Assembly: GCF_000423665.1 (NCBI RefSeq)
Contig: NZ_KE384071.1
Coordinates: 434,001-498,000 of the forward strand
Direction: 5' to 3'
Length of the DNA stretch: 64,000 nucleotides
DNA from: Solirubrobacter soli DSM 22325
GTDB taxonomy: Bacteria; Actinomycetota; Thermoleophilia; Solirubrobacterales; Solirubrobacteraceae
Within the stretch, counting starts at the first letter, position 1, and every line of letters begins with the position of its first letter. A program made the position numbers and the translations under genes. Below the pieces are notes generated by a model. It was not told where the DNA came from, searched no databases, and was given only the letters and a program-made list of their open reading frames with translations. Below, piece after piece: positions 49,271 to 56,605 of this stretch.

Positions 49271-50245
49271 CTAGAGCAATGCGGCGGCGACCTGCTCGCG
49301 ATGCCAGCCCGAGTCGCCGTAGGCGTGCGCGTTGGCCTCCGCGCGCTTGAGGAAGAGATGCAGGTCGTGCTCCCACGTGAAGCCGATGCCGCCGTGCACC
49401 TGGAGGGCCGAGCGGGCGACGTTGACCGCGGCGTCGGAGGCGTAGGCCTTCGCGCAATTGGCCGCCATGAACGCGGTCTCCGGGTCGTGGTCGAGCGCCC
49501 ACGCCGCCCAATACGTCACGTTCCGCGCGCCCTCGGTCTCCAGGAACATCTGCGCGCACGCGTGCGAGACGGCCTGGTAGGAGCCGATCGGGCGGCCGAA
49601 CTGCTTGCGCTCCTTGGCGTAGTCGACCGTCGTGCGCGTGACCCGAGCGGCGACGCCCACCGACTCGGCGGCGGCCATCACGGCGATCGCGTGCCAGGCG
49701 TGGCCGAAGTCGCCCTCGAGCTCCACGGCCGGCGGCCCGTCCAGGCGCACGGTGAACAGCGGGCGCGTCGCGTCCAGGGCGCGCGCGGGCTCGATCGTCA
49801 CATCATCCGCCGCCACCGCGAAGTGGCGACCGCCTTCCGCGGTCACGACGATCGTGTCGGCGACGTCCGCGTTCGGCACGGCGATCTTGACGCCGCGCAG
49901 GTCCGCGCCCAGCGACGGCGACTCGGGATCGGCGCCGCCGTCGGCGTCCCACTGCGCGACGGTCCCGCGTCCCTCCAGCCCCGGGTGCAGCAGCTTCGCC
50001 GCCCAGTGCGCGGCCAGCGGCGACGGCGCCAGTGAGTACCCGAGCTCCTCGGCGACGACGGCGAGCTCGACGATGCCCAGCTCGGCCACGTCCGGCCAGC
50101 CGAGCTCGACGATCGCGTCCCAATGGGGATCGGGTTGCCCGTCGAGCGCGATCGCGCGGATCGTCTCCGGCGTGTAGCGGGCGGCGAGGAAGTCGCGCGC
50201 CGTGCGCTTGATCTCGCGCTGGTCTTCGGTCAGGTCGAAGTTCAT
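49271..50245 (-). CDS. Acyl-CoA dehydrogenase family protein, subunit-like partner
   Basis: A 324-residue acyl-CoA dehydrogenase, shorter than the usual 380. N-terminal helical domain starts NFDLTEDQREIKRTARDFLAARY; the second half has RKQFGRPIGSYQAVSHACAQM and ALQVHGGIGFTWEHDLHLF, the FAD and substrate segment near the C-terminus. Start ATG 50245 overlaps the stop of the upstream acyl-CoA dehydrogenase as ATGA. Such coupled pairs in actinobacteria form alpha2-beta2 complexes that oxidise side chains of steroid or other unusual acyl-CoAs, with one subunit supplying the catalytic Glu. Its exact substrate is not visible. Confidence 0.88.
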   Translation of the reverse strand: MNFDLTEDQREIKRTARDFLAARYTPETIRAIALDGQPDPHWDAIVELGWPDVAELGIVELAVVAEELGYSLAPSPLAAHWAAKLLHPGLEGRGTVAQWDADGGADPESPSLGADLRGVKIAVPNADVADTIVVTAEGGRHFAVAADDVTIEPARALDATRPLFTVRLDGPPAVELEGDFGHAWHAIAVMAAAESVGVAARVTRTTVDYAKERKQFGRPIGSYQAVSHACAQMFLETEGARNVTYWAAWALDHDPETAFMAANCAKAYASDAAVNVARSALQVHGGIGFTWEHDLHLFLKRAEANAHAYGDSGWHREQVAAALL

Positions 50246-51366
50246 CCGCGTGGCAGTCCCAGGACGCGTTCCGCGACGATGTTCTTGAGGATCTCGGTGG
50301 TCCCGCCCTCGATCGAGTTCGCGCGGGCGCGCAGGAAGCGGTACGTCCAGACGTCGTCGACGAGCTGCGCGGATGGTCCCTTGATGTCCATCGCGAGCGT
50401 CGTCAGCGACTGGTTGATGTCCGCCCACAGCCACTTCCCGAGCGAGCCCTCGGGTCCGGGCTCGCCGGACTTCATCGCGGTCGTCAGGCCGCGGTAGGCG
50501 AGCAGGCGCAGGACCTGCGCCTCGATCGCGATCTGGGCGAAGCGCTGGCGGATCACCGGGTCCGTCGTCCCCTTGATCTCGTCGGCGAGCTCGCTCAACG
50601 CCACCTGGACCCGCGCCTGCAGCGCGAACGCCAGGCCGGCGCGCTCGTGCATCAGCGTCGTGATCGCCACGCGCCAGCCGTTGTCGACGCCGCCGACGAC
50701 GTTGTCGACCGGGATCCGCGCGTCCTCGATGAAGAGCTCGTTGAACTCGGCCTCGCCGGTGATCTGGACCAGCGGCCGGATCTCGACGCCCGGCTGGTCC
50801 ATGTCCATCAGGAAGTACGTGAGCCCGCGGTGCTTGGGCGCGTCCTGGTTCGTCCGCGCGAGCAGCATGCACCACTTGGAATGGTGCGCGAACGTCGTCC
50901 ACACCTTCTGGCCGGTGACGCGGTACTCGTCGCCGTCGAGGACCGCGCGCGTCTTCAGCGACGCGAGGTCGGAGCCGGACTCGGGCTCCGAGAACCCCTG
51001 GCACCACATCTCGTCGGCCGAGAGGATCGGCGCCAGGAACCGCGCCTTCTGCTCGTCGGTGCCGTGCGCGATCACGGTCGGCCCGCCCATCGTCAGGCCG
51101 AGCACGTTGGCCAGCTGCGGCGCGCGGGAACGGGCGAACTCCTCGAACAGGATCGCCTGCTCGATCTGGGTCGCGCCGGACCCGCCGTACTCGGTCGGCC
51201 AGGTCAGCCCGGCCCAGCCACGGTCGTTGAGCTTGCGCTGCCAGTCGCGGCGGAACTCGAACGAGGCCTCGTCGCCCTCAGGCTCCTTGCCCGGATGGTT
51301 CTCCGCGATCCAGGCGCGCAGCGTGTCGCGGAACTCCTCCTCCGCGGGCGAGAGCGTCAGGTCCAC
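50242..51366 (-). CDS. Acyl-CoA dehydrogenase
   Basis: A 374-residue flavin dehydrogenase introducing an alpha,beta double bond in acyl-CoA. Motifs: LTWPTEYGGSGATQIEQAI, 'LAPILSADEMWCQGFSEPESGSDLASLKTRA' (the FAD loop, seen as CQGFSEPESGSDLASLKT), YRVTGQKVWTTFAHHSKW, and the C-terminal NSIEGGTTEILKNIVAERVLGL. Length is normal. Start ATG 51366. It is the upstream partner of the coupled pair with 49271-50245; a hairpin at 51404-51423 precedes it. Confidence 0.92.
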   Translation of the reverse strand: MDLTLSPAEEEFRDTLRAWIAENHPGKEPEGDEASFEFRRDWQRKLNDRGWAGLTWPTEYGGSGATQIEQAILFEEFARSRAPQLANVLGLTMGGPTVIAHGTDEQKARFLAPILSADEMWCQGFSEPESGSDLASLKTRAVLDGDEYRVTGQKVWTTFAHHSKWCMLLARTNQDAPKHRGLTYFLMDMDQPGVEIRPLVQITGEAEFNELFIEDARIPVDNVVGGVDNGWRVAITTLMHERAGLAFALQARVQVALSELADEIKGTTDPVIRQRFAQIAIEAQVLRLLAYRGLTTAMKSGEPGPEGSLGKWLWADINQSLTTLAMDIKGPSAQLVDDVWTYRFLRARANSIEGGTTEILKNIVAERVLGLPRG

Positions 51367-51403
51367 GCCGCGGAAACTAACACGCTGTCAGAAGCGGGGG
51401 GTT

Positions 51404-51423
51404 CCGGGGGCGGCAGCCCCCGG
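51404..51423 (-). terminator. Terminator hairpin after the EamA gene
   Basis: A perfect 8-bp stem CCGGGGGC (51404-51411) and GCCCCCGG (51416-51423) with a GGCA loop, 4 bp after the EamA stop and before the acyl-CoA dehydrogenase start. Downstream on the minus strand is C-rich, with no U-run, so the hairpin alone must stop transcription. Confidence 0.65.
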
Positions 51424-51427
51424 TCGT

Positions 51428-52336
51428 TCAGGTGGCCGTTGCCACTTCCGCGGCGGGCGCGCGGACCTTCTTCGGCCGCGAGGCGATCGCCACGCCGCCG
51501 AGGATCAGCACGAGCCCGCCGACCGCGGCCGCCGTGACCGGCTCGTCGAGGAAGATCGCGCCGTAGAACAGGGCGACGCCCGGCGCGAGGTAGGAGACGA
51601 GCGCCGCGCGCGCCGGCCCGATGCCGTTGATCAGCTCGTAGTAGATGACGAACGCGATCGCCGTGCCGACCGCACCCAGCGCGACGAGCGCGGCGATCGC
51701 GCCGGCCGTCGGCGTGTGGCCGGGGGTCGTGGCGATCCCGGCCGGGAGCACGAGCAGACCCGCGACGGTCACGCTGATCCACGAGGTCTGCACCGCGGCC
51801 AGCTTCCCGTAGCGGCCCTTCACGACGAAGCCGGACAGCGCGTAGAAGAACGCCGCGCCGATCATCGCCAACGCGCCCAGGAACTGCTCGAGCGTGTGCA
51901 CCGACTCGACGCCGACGACGAGCGCCACGCCCGCCAGACCGAGCAGCATGCCGGCCGCCTGGCGGCGGTCGATGGACTCCGACGGCAGGATGAACGGCGC
52001 CAGCAGCGCGACGAAGAGCGACGCGGGCGAGATCAGCACCGCGGTCAGCCCGCTCGGCACGACGTGCTCGCCGAAGGTGATCAGCAGGAACGGCGCCGCG
52101 ACCGCCGTGATCGCCAGGATCAATGCCCACTTCGGCCGCTCGCGGATGTCGCGGATCGTCGCGCCCGCCAGGCCCTGGTGGCGCAGCACCACGAACAGGA
52201 CGGCCGACGCGATCAAGCTCCGCAGCGAGACGATCATCGCGGCGCTGAAGCCGTCGAGCGCGTACTTGATCAGCAGATAGGAGCCGCCCCAGACCGCGGC
52301 CAAGGCGGCCAGAAGCGTGGCGTGGCGAGTGGACAT
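51428..52336 (-). CDS. EamA/RhaT-family drug/metabolite transporter
   Basis: A 302-residue integral membrane protein with ten hydrophobic segments arranged as two EamA repeats. Conserved pieces: VWGGSYLLIKYALDGFSAAMI (first repeat), 'LRSLIASAVLFVVL', and in the second repeat SYLAPGVALFYGAIFLDEPVTAAA. Such transporters export amino acids, nucleotide precursors or drugs. Substrate unknown. It ends in a basic/Ala tail. Start ATG 52336. A GGGGATC hairpin upstream belongs to the FmdB gene. Confidence 0.88.
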   Translation of the reverse strand: MSTRHATLLAALAAVWGGSYLLIKYALDGFSAAMIVSLRSLIASAVLFVVLRHQGLAGATIRDIRERPKWALILAITAVAAPFLLITFGEHVVPSGLTAVLISPASLFVALLAPFILPSESIDRRQAAGMLLGLAGVALVVGVESVHTLEQFLGALAMIGAAFFYALSGFVVKGRYGKLAAVQTSWISVTVAGLLVLPAGIATTPGHTPTAGAIAALVALGAVGTAIAFVIYYELINGIGPARAALVSYLAPGVALFYGAIFLDEPVTAAAVGGLVLILGGVAIASRPKKVRAPAAEVATAT

Positions 52337-52375
52337 GCCAGCAGTGTCGGGCTCACGGCCCGCAAGCGCAAATGA

Positions 52376-52397
52376 TGATCCCTCCTACTGGGGATCA
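52376..52397 (-). terminator. Terminator hairpin after the FmdB gene
   Basis: TGATCCC (52376-52382) and GGGATCA (52391-52397) form a perfect 7-bp stem with an 8-nt loop, 7 bp after the FmdB stop on the minus strand, followed by TCATTTG. It separates fmdB from eamA. Confidence 0.6.
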
Positions 52398-52404
52398 GAA
52401 ACGC

Positions 52405-52725
52405 TTATGCGTCGGACTTCGCCGGGGTGCTGCTGCTCGTGGAGCTGCCGGAGTCCGAGGACTTGCTCTCGGACTTCTTCTCGGCCTGCTTGGCGTCGTG
52501 CTTGTCGGCGCCGGAGTCGGCGGACGACGAGGACTGACGGTTGCGCTTGGCGGTCCCGTAGTCGGTGTTGTAAAAGCCCGAGCCCTTGAAGTGGACGGCG
52601 ACCGGGTGGAAGACGCGCTGCACAGGGGCTCCGCACACTTCGCACTCGGTGATCGGTCCGTCGGTCATCTTCTGCATCACGTCGAAGTGATGTCCGTTGT
52701 CACAGCGGTACTCGTAAATCGGCAT
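52405..52725 (-). CDS. FmdB-family zinc ribbon protein
   Basis: A 106-residue protein. The first 41 residues are the FmdB/CxxC zinc ribbon: YEYRCDNGHHFDV and TECEVCGAPVQRVF, with three of four ligand Cys evident (C8, C28, C31) and His12/13 completing the site. The rest is a low-complexity Ser/Asp/Lys-rich tail (SSDSGSSTSSSTPAKSD). FmdB proteins are widespread, often thought to be small regulators; function is not settled. Start ATG 52725; it diverges from glyS 38 bp away. Confidence 0.85.
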   Translation of the reverse strand: MPIYEYRCDNGHHFDVMQKMTDGPITECEVCGAPVQRVFHPVAVHFKGSGFYNTDYGTAKRNRQSSSSADSGADKHDAKQAEKKSESKSSDSGSSTSSSTPAKSDA

Positions 52726-52763
52726 CCGGGCGGGTGAGTTTAGCCGCCTAGACTGCGGGTCCT

Positions 52764-54101
52764 ATGCCCGCAGCCACCCTGGACGAGGTCGTCGCGCTCT
52801 GTAAGCGGCGAGGCCTGATCTTCCCCGCCTCCGAGATCTACGGCGGCATCGCCAATACCTACGACTACGGGCACTACGGCGTGCTGCTCAAGCGCAACGT
52901 CTCGGATCTGTGGTGGAAGGCGATGATCCAGGAGCGCGACGACGTCGTCGCGCTGGACTCGGCGATCATCCAGCACCCGCGCACGTGGGAGGCCTCCGGG
53001 CACCTCGCGGGCTTCTCGGATCCGCTCGTCCAGTGCCTGGGCAAGTGCAAGCGGCGCTTCCGGCTGGACACGCTGCAGGAGGAGGCCGAGGCCCGCGGCG
53101 AGGATCCGGAGACGGTCAAGTGCCCGGTCTGCGGCGGGGACCTGACCGAGCCGCGCGCGTTCAACCTGATGTTCCAGACGACGATCGGGCCGGTCCAGGA
53201 GGAGGGCTCGACCGTCTTCCTGCGCCCCGAGACGGCACAGGGCATCTTCCTCGACTTCAAGACGACGTTGACGTTCGCGCGCAAGAAGCCGCCGTTCGGC
53301 ATCGCGCAGATCGGCAAGTCGTTCCGCAACGAGATCACGCCCGCGAACTTCATCTTCCGCACCTTGGAGTTCGAGCAGATGGAGATGGAGTTCTTCGTCC
53401 CGCCGGACGAGGCGCAGCAGTGGTACGAGTACTGGTGCCAGACCCGTCTGGAGTGGTACGTCGGGCTCGGCATCAAGCGCGAGAACCTGCGCCTGCGCCC
53501 GCACACCGAGGAGGAGCTCTCGCACTACTCCTCCGGGACCAGCGACGTCGAGTACCTCTACGCGGGCACGTGGCGCGAGCTCGAGGGCGTCGCCAACCGC
53601 GGCAACTTCGACCTCACGCAGCACTCCGAGTACAGCGGCAAGAACCTCGAGTACAAGGACCCGCAGACCGGCGAGGGGTACATCCCGCACGTGATCGAGC
53701 CCGCCGCCGGCCTCGGCCGGACCGTGCTCGCGCTGCTCTGCGACGCCTACGACGAGGACGAGATCGGGGGCGAGAAGCGCACCGTGCTGCGGCTGCATCC
53801 CTCCGTCGCCCCGGTCAAGGTCGCCGTGCTCCCGCTGCTGCGCAAGGACGGGCATCCGGAGAAGGCGCGCGAGATCTACGAGGCGCTGCGCAAGCGGATG
53901 TCGGCCGAGTACGACGAGGGCGGCAACATCGGCAAGCGCTACCGGCGCCAGGACGAGATCGGCACGCCGTACGCGATCACCATCGACCACCAGACGCTCG
54001 AGGACGGGACCGTCACGCTGCGCGACCGCGACTCGCTGTCGCAGGAGCGCCTGCCCGTCGAGGGCCTGGTCGAAGAGCTGGAGCGCCGAATCACGTCGTG
54101 A
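52764..54101 (+). CDS. glyQS: Glycyl-tRNA synthetase (homodimeric type)
   Basis: A 445-residue class II synthetase charging tRNA-Gly, of the alpha2 type found in actinobacteria and eukaryotes. N-terminal VALCKRRGLIFPASEIYGG; zinc-binding insertion with CLGKC (C91, C95) and CPVCGG (C120, C123); motif 2 FRNEITPANFIFRTLEFEQMEMEFF, cut here as FRNEITPANFIFRTLEF; motif 3 'HVIEPAAGLGRTVLALL'. The anticodon-binding domain has 'GNIGKRYRRQDEIGTPYAI'. Start ATG 52764. The stop overlaps the R2-like gene as GTGA. Confidence 0.96.
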   Translation: MPAATLDEVVALCKRRGLIFPASEIYGGIANTYDYGHYGVLLKRNVSDLWWKAMIQERDDVVALDSAIIQHPRTWEASGHLAGFSDPLVQCLGKCKRRFRLDTLQEEAEARGEDPETVKCPVCGGDLTEPRAFNLMFQTTIGPVQEEGSTVFLRPETAQGIFLDFKTTLTFARKKPPFGIAQIGKSFRNEITPANFIFRTLEFEQMEMEFFVPPDEAQQWYEYWCQTRLEWYVGLGIKRENLRLRPHTEEELSHYSSGTSDVEYLYAGTWRELEGVANRGNFDLTQHSEYSGKNLEYKDPQTGEGYIPHVIEPAAGLGRTVLALLCDAYDEDEIGGEKRTVLRLHPSVAPVKVAVLPLLRKDGHPEKAREIYEALRKRMSAEYDEGGNIGKRYRRQDEIGTPYAITIDHQTLEDGTVTLRDRDSLSQERLPVEGLVEELERRITS

Positions 54102-55345
54102 GCGCCGGCGCCCAGGTCTCCTACGACGATCTCTACGCGCGCTGGGAGCGCGGTAACTGGCGCGCGACCGAGATCGACTTCACGGAGGACCGGCGCCAGT
54201 GGCACGAGGTACTCACGGAGCACGAGCGCCGCGCCGCGCTGTGGAACTACGCGATGTTCTTCCACGGCGAGGACGCGGTCGCCGATGACCTCGCGCCGTT
54301 CATCGACGCCGCCCCGCGCGAGGAGCAGAAGTACTTCCTCGCCACCCAGCAGGTGGACGAGGCGCGCCACGCGATCTTCTTCAAGCGCTTCCTGCACGAG
54401 GTCGTGGGGCGTGGCGACGGGTCGGTCGCGGGCGGCCTCGCCGCGGTCGAGCCGGAGCTGACGTGGGGCTTCCGTCGCACCTTCGCCAAGCTCGACGAGG
54501 TCACGGGCGCGCTGCGCTCGGACCGCTCGGCGGTGGCGTTGGCGCGGGCGGTCGTCATGTACCACGTCGTCGTCGAGGCACTGCTCGCCCAGCCGGGGCA
54601 GCACTTCATCTCGGACTACCTCGAACGGCGGCAGCTGCTGCCGGGGTTCCGCGAGGGGATGCGGCTCGTCGCGCTGGATGAGCAGCGTCACATCGGCTTC
54701 GGGGTCAAGCTGCTGCACGACCTGCACGTGGCCGATGCGGATGTGATCGGCGCCGTGGCGGATCTCGTGCGCGAGGTCACGCCGTTCGCGCTCGCGGTGT
54801 TCATCCCGCCGGGGTGGGACCGCTCGTACACGGAGTGCTTCGGCTTCACGCTGGAGGAGATCTACACCGAGGGCGCGCGGTCGTTCGAGGCCAAGCTGCG
54901 TTCGGCCGGCCTGCCGCTGGAGTCGCTGCCGGGCCCGTCGGTGTTCCCTTTGGAGATGAGCGCGCGCGAACGGGCGGAGTACGGCCTGGCGATGCTCCGG
55001 GCCGGGTTCCTCGGCCCGGGCAACGGCGCGCCGCCGCGCGACCCTTCTTCGATGGAGCTGCTGTTCTCGTCGGTGGCGCGGGCGGTCGACCTGCGCACCG
55101 CGCCCGCGGCGCCGTTCGTCGTGCAGTGGGAGTTCCCGGACGCCGAGCCGTGGCACCTGCGGGTCGGTGAGGGCGCCTTCGCGGGCCGTGCGCGGCACGT
55201 CGACGTCGAGGTGCGTGTCCGGTACGAGGACTGGGTCGATCTCGTCGCGGGGCGCCTGGACCCTCGCCGCGCGCTGGCGACGGGCAAGCTGCGCCCGCAC
55301 GGCTCACCGCGCGCGCTGTGGGCCGCGCGCGGCCTGTTCCAGTAG
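54098..55345 (+). CDS. R2-like diiron ferritin-like protein fused to an SCP2 domain
   Basis: A 415-residue protein of two parts. The first 310 residues are a ribonucleotide-reductase-beta/ferritin-like four-helix bundle with the complete diiron set: E58 (HGED), E88-x2-H91 (DEARH), E160 (VVVE), E195-x2-H198 (DEQRH). The last 95 are an SCP2 sterol-carrier-like domain (VEVRVRYEDWVDLVAGRLDPRRALATGKL, seen as DLVAGRLDPRRAL). No nrdA is nearby, so it is probably an R2-like oxidase, perhaps lipid-binding, not a reductase subunit. Start GTG 54098 overlaps glyS (GTGA). The last 42 bp overlap the convergent TetR gene. Confidence 0.85.
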   Translation: MSAGAQVSYDDLYARWERGNWRATEIDFTEDRRQWHEVLTEHERRAALWNYAMFFHGEDAVADDLAPFIDAAPREEQKYFLATQQVDEARHAIFFKRFLHEVVGRGDGSVAGGLAAVEPELTWGFRRTFAKLDEVTGALRSDRSAVALARAVVMYHVVVEALLAQPGQHFISDYLERRQLLPGFREGMRLVALDEQRHIGFGVKLLHDLHVADADVIGAVADLVREVTPFALAVFIPPGWDRSYTECFGFTLEEIYTEGARSFEAKLRSAGLPLESLPGPSVFPLEMSARERAEYGLAMLRAGFLGPGNGAPPRDPSSMELLFSSVARAVDLRTAPAAPFVVQWEFPDAEPWHLRVGEGAFAGRARHVDVEVRVRYEDWVDLVAGRLDPRRALATGKLRPHGSPRALWAARGLFQ

Positions 55346-55891
55346 GGCCTCCGCCGCGGCCTTGGCGTCGCGCGCCGCCGTCGGGTCGTTCTTGACGAAC
55401 GCGACGGTCCTCGCGCCTTCGACGAGGAGCAGCAGCTGACGCGCGAGCGCCTCGCCGTCGCCGGTCAGCTCCTGCAGCAGGTCGAGGTAGCGGTCGAGAT
55501 GCGCGGCGGCGATCGCGCGCGCCTCCGTCTGCGCGCCGCGCGCCTCGATCGCCCCGTTGACCAGCGCGCAGCCGTTGAACGCGGGGTCGGCGAACCAGCG
55601 CTCGAGCGCGTCGAACAGGGCGAGGATGCGCGCTCTCGCGTCGAGGCCCTGGGAGACCTCGCGCAGCCAGGCGGAGACGCGCTCGCTCCGGGCCCGCAGG
55701 TAGGCGGAGACGAGCGCGTCTTTGGAGTCGAAGTGGCGGTAGAGGGTGACCTTGGACACGCCGGCCTCGGCGGCGAGCTCGTTGACGCCGACGGCGAGGG
55801 TGCCTTTCTCGTAGAGGACGCGCGAGGCGGCGTCGAGGATCCGTTGACGCGTCGCCGCGGGGTCGAGCGGTTCGCCCTTGGCGACGGGCAT
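55304..55891 (-). CDS. TetR family transcriptional repressor
   Basis: A 195-residue regulator. The N-terminal HTH is TRQRILDAASRVLYEKGTLAVGVNELAAEAGVSKVTLYRHFDSKDAL (helix ends AGVSKVTLYRHF). The C-terminal helical ligand/dimer domain includes LVNGAIEARGAQTEARAIA. It starts at ATG 55891, 3 bp after the hydrolase stop, so it is the second gene of a hydrolase-tetR operon. It probably represses itself and the divergent MFS-cupredoxin operon through the 26-bp palindrome at 56578-56603. Its 3' end overlaps the R2-like gene by 42 bp. Confidence 0.92.
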   Translation of the reverse strand: MPVAKGEPLDPAATRQRILDAASRVLYEKGTLAVGVNELAAEAGVSKVTLYRHFDSKDALVSAYLRARSERVSAWLREVSQGLDARARILALFDALERWFADPAFNGCALVNGAIEARGAQTEARAIAAAHLDRYLDLLQELTGDGEALARQLLLLVEGARTVAFVKNDPTAARDAKAAAEALLEQAARGPQRAR

Positions 55892-55894
55892 CGG

Positions 55895-56575
55895 CTAGAT
55901 CGCCTGCAGCACGACGTCGGGGCGGTCGCGATGCACCGAGTGGCCGGCGCCCTCGACGACCCGGTACTCGACGTGGGGACGGCCGTCGGCGAGCGCCGGC
56001 ATGGCCACCGGGTCGAGCCCCGCGCCGAGGATCAGCGTCGGCACGGTGACGCGGTCGAGCAGGTGCGCGTGGTGCCAGGGCGCGTTGTCGTCGATGATCC
56101 GCCCCATCGCCTCGGGGCGCGCCTGCCGGCTCGCGAGCGCCTTCGTCCGCACGGTCTGGGCGTCCCAACCGGGGTTCGCCGCGCGGACCTCCGCCTCGGA
56201 TGCCGGATTGGTCGCCTCGTCGATGATCGCCGCGCGGATCGACGGGTCCTCCCGCAGGTCCAGCGCCGGGTCGAGCAGGATCAACCGCCGCGCGAAGCCG
56301 GGATCGTGCGCGGCGGCATGGGCCGCGACCGCGCCGCCGAGCGAGTGGCCGACGACGAGCTCGTAGCCCGTCCCGAGGCCCGCTGCGAGGTCGGCGAACG
56401 TGTACCGGTCGCTGTCGGGGCTCTCGCCATGGCCGAGCAGATCGGGCGCGAGCGCGCCGCGCTCGGCGAGCGCTTCGCCGAGCTGCCACATCGTCGCGCC
56501 GGATGACGTGATGCCATGGATCAGCAGGACGCGGGCGGGCTCGGGGCCCCAGCGGTGGAAGTGCAGGCTCGACAT
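55895..56575 (-). CDS. Alpha/beta hydrolase
   Basis: A 226-residue alpha/beta-fold esterase- or epoxide-hydrolase-like enzyme. The oxyanion segment is LLIHGITSSGATMW. The nucleophile elbow GHSLGG places Ser78; Asp188 (GAGLDPVAM) and His212 (EGAGHSVHRD) complete the triad. The size and short cap are those of small BioH/MhpC-type enzymes. The substrate is unknown; it may match the inducer of the TetR. Start ATG 56575 lies 2 bp from the TetR operator. Confidence 0.88.
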   Translation of the reverse strand: MSSLHFHRWGPEPARVLLIHGITSSGATMWQLGEALAERGALAPDLLGHGESPDSDRYTFADLAAGLGTGYELVVGHSLGGAVAAHAAAHDPGFARRLILLDPALDLREDPSIRAAIIDEATNPASEAEVRAANPGWDAQTVRTKALASRQARPEAMGRIIDDNAPWHHAHLLDRVTVPTLILGAGLDPVAMPALADGRPHVEYRVVEGAGHSVHRDRPDVVLQAI

Positions 56576-56577
56576 GG

Positions 56578-56603
56578 AACCGAATGGTATGTACCGTTCG
56601 GTT
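56578..56603. promoter_or_regulatory. TetR-type operator shared by two divergent genes
   Basis: AACCGAATGGTA (56578-56589) and TACCGTTCGGTT (56592-56603) form a 26-bp dyad with one mismatch, around a TG centre. The ACCGNNCGGT-like arms are typical of TetR sites. It fills nearly all of the 30 bp between the hydrolase start (56575) and the MFS start (56606). TACCAT and TATGTA hexamers in its middle are possible -10 boxes for the two directions. Confidence 0.75.
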
Positions 56604-56605
56604 TC

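Noticed and set aside
52726..52763. T-box or other tRNA-sensing leader before glyS
   Set aside because: The gap to the divergent FmdB gene is only 38 bp, too short for a T-box.
54098..55345. Class I ribonucleotide reductase small subunit NrdB
   Set aside because: No nrdA neighbour, and an SCP2-like domain replaces the usual C-terminal tail that docks to NrdA; R2-like oxidase is the better reading.
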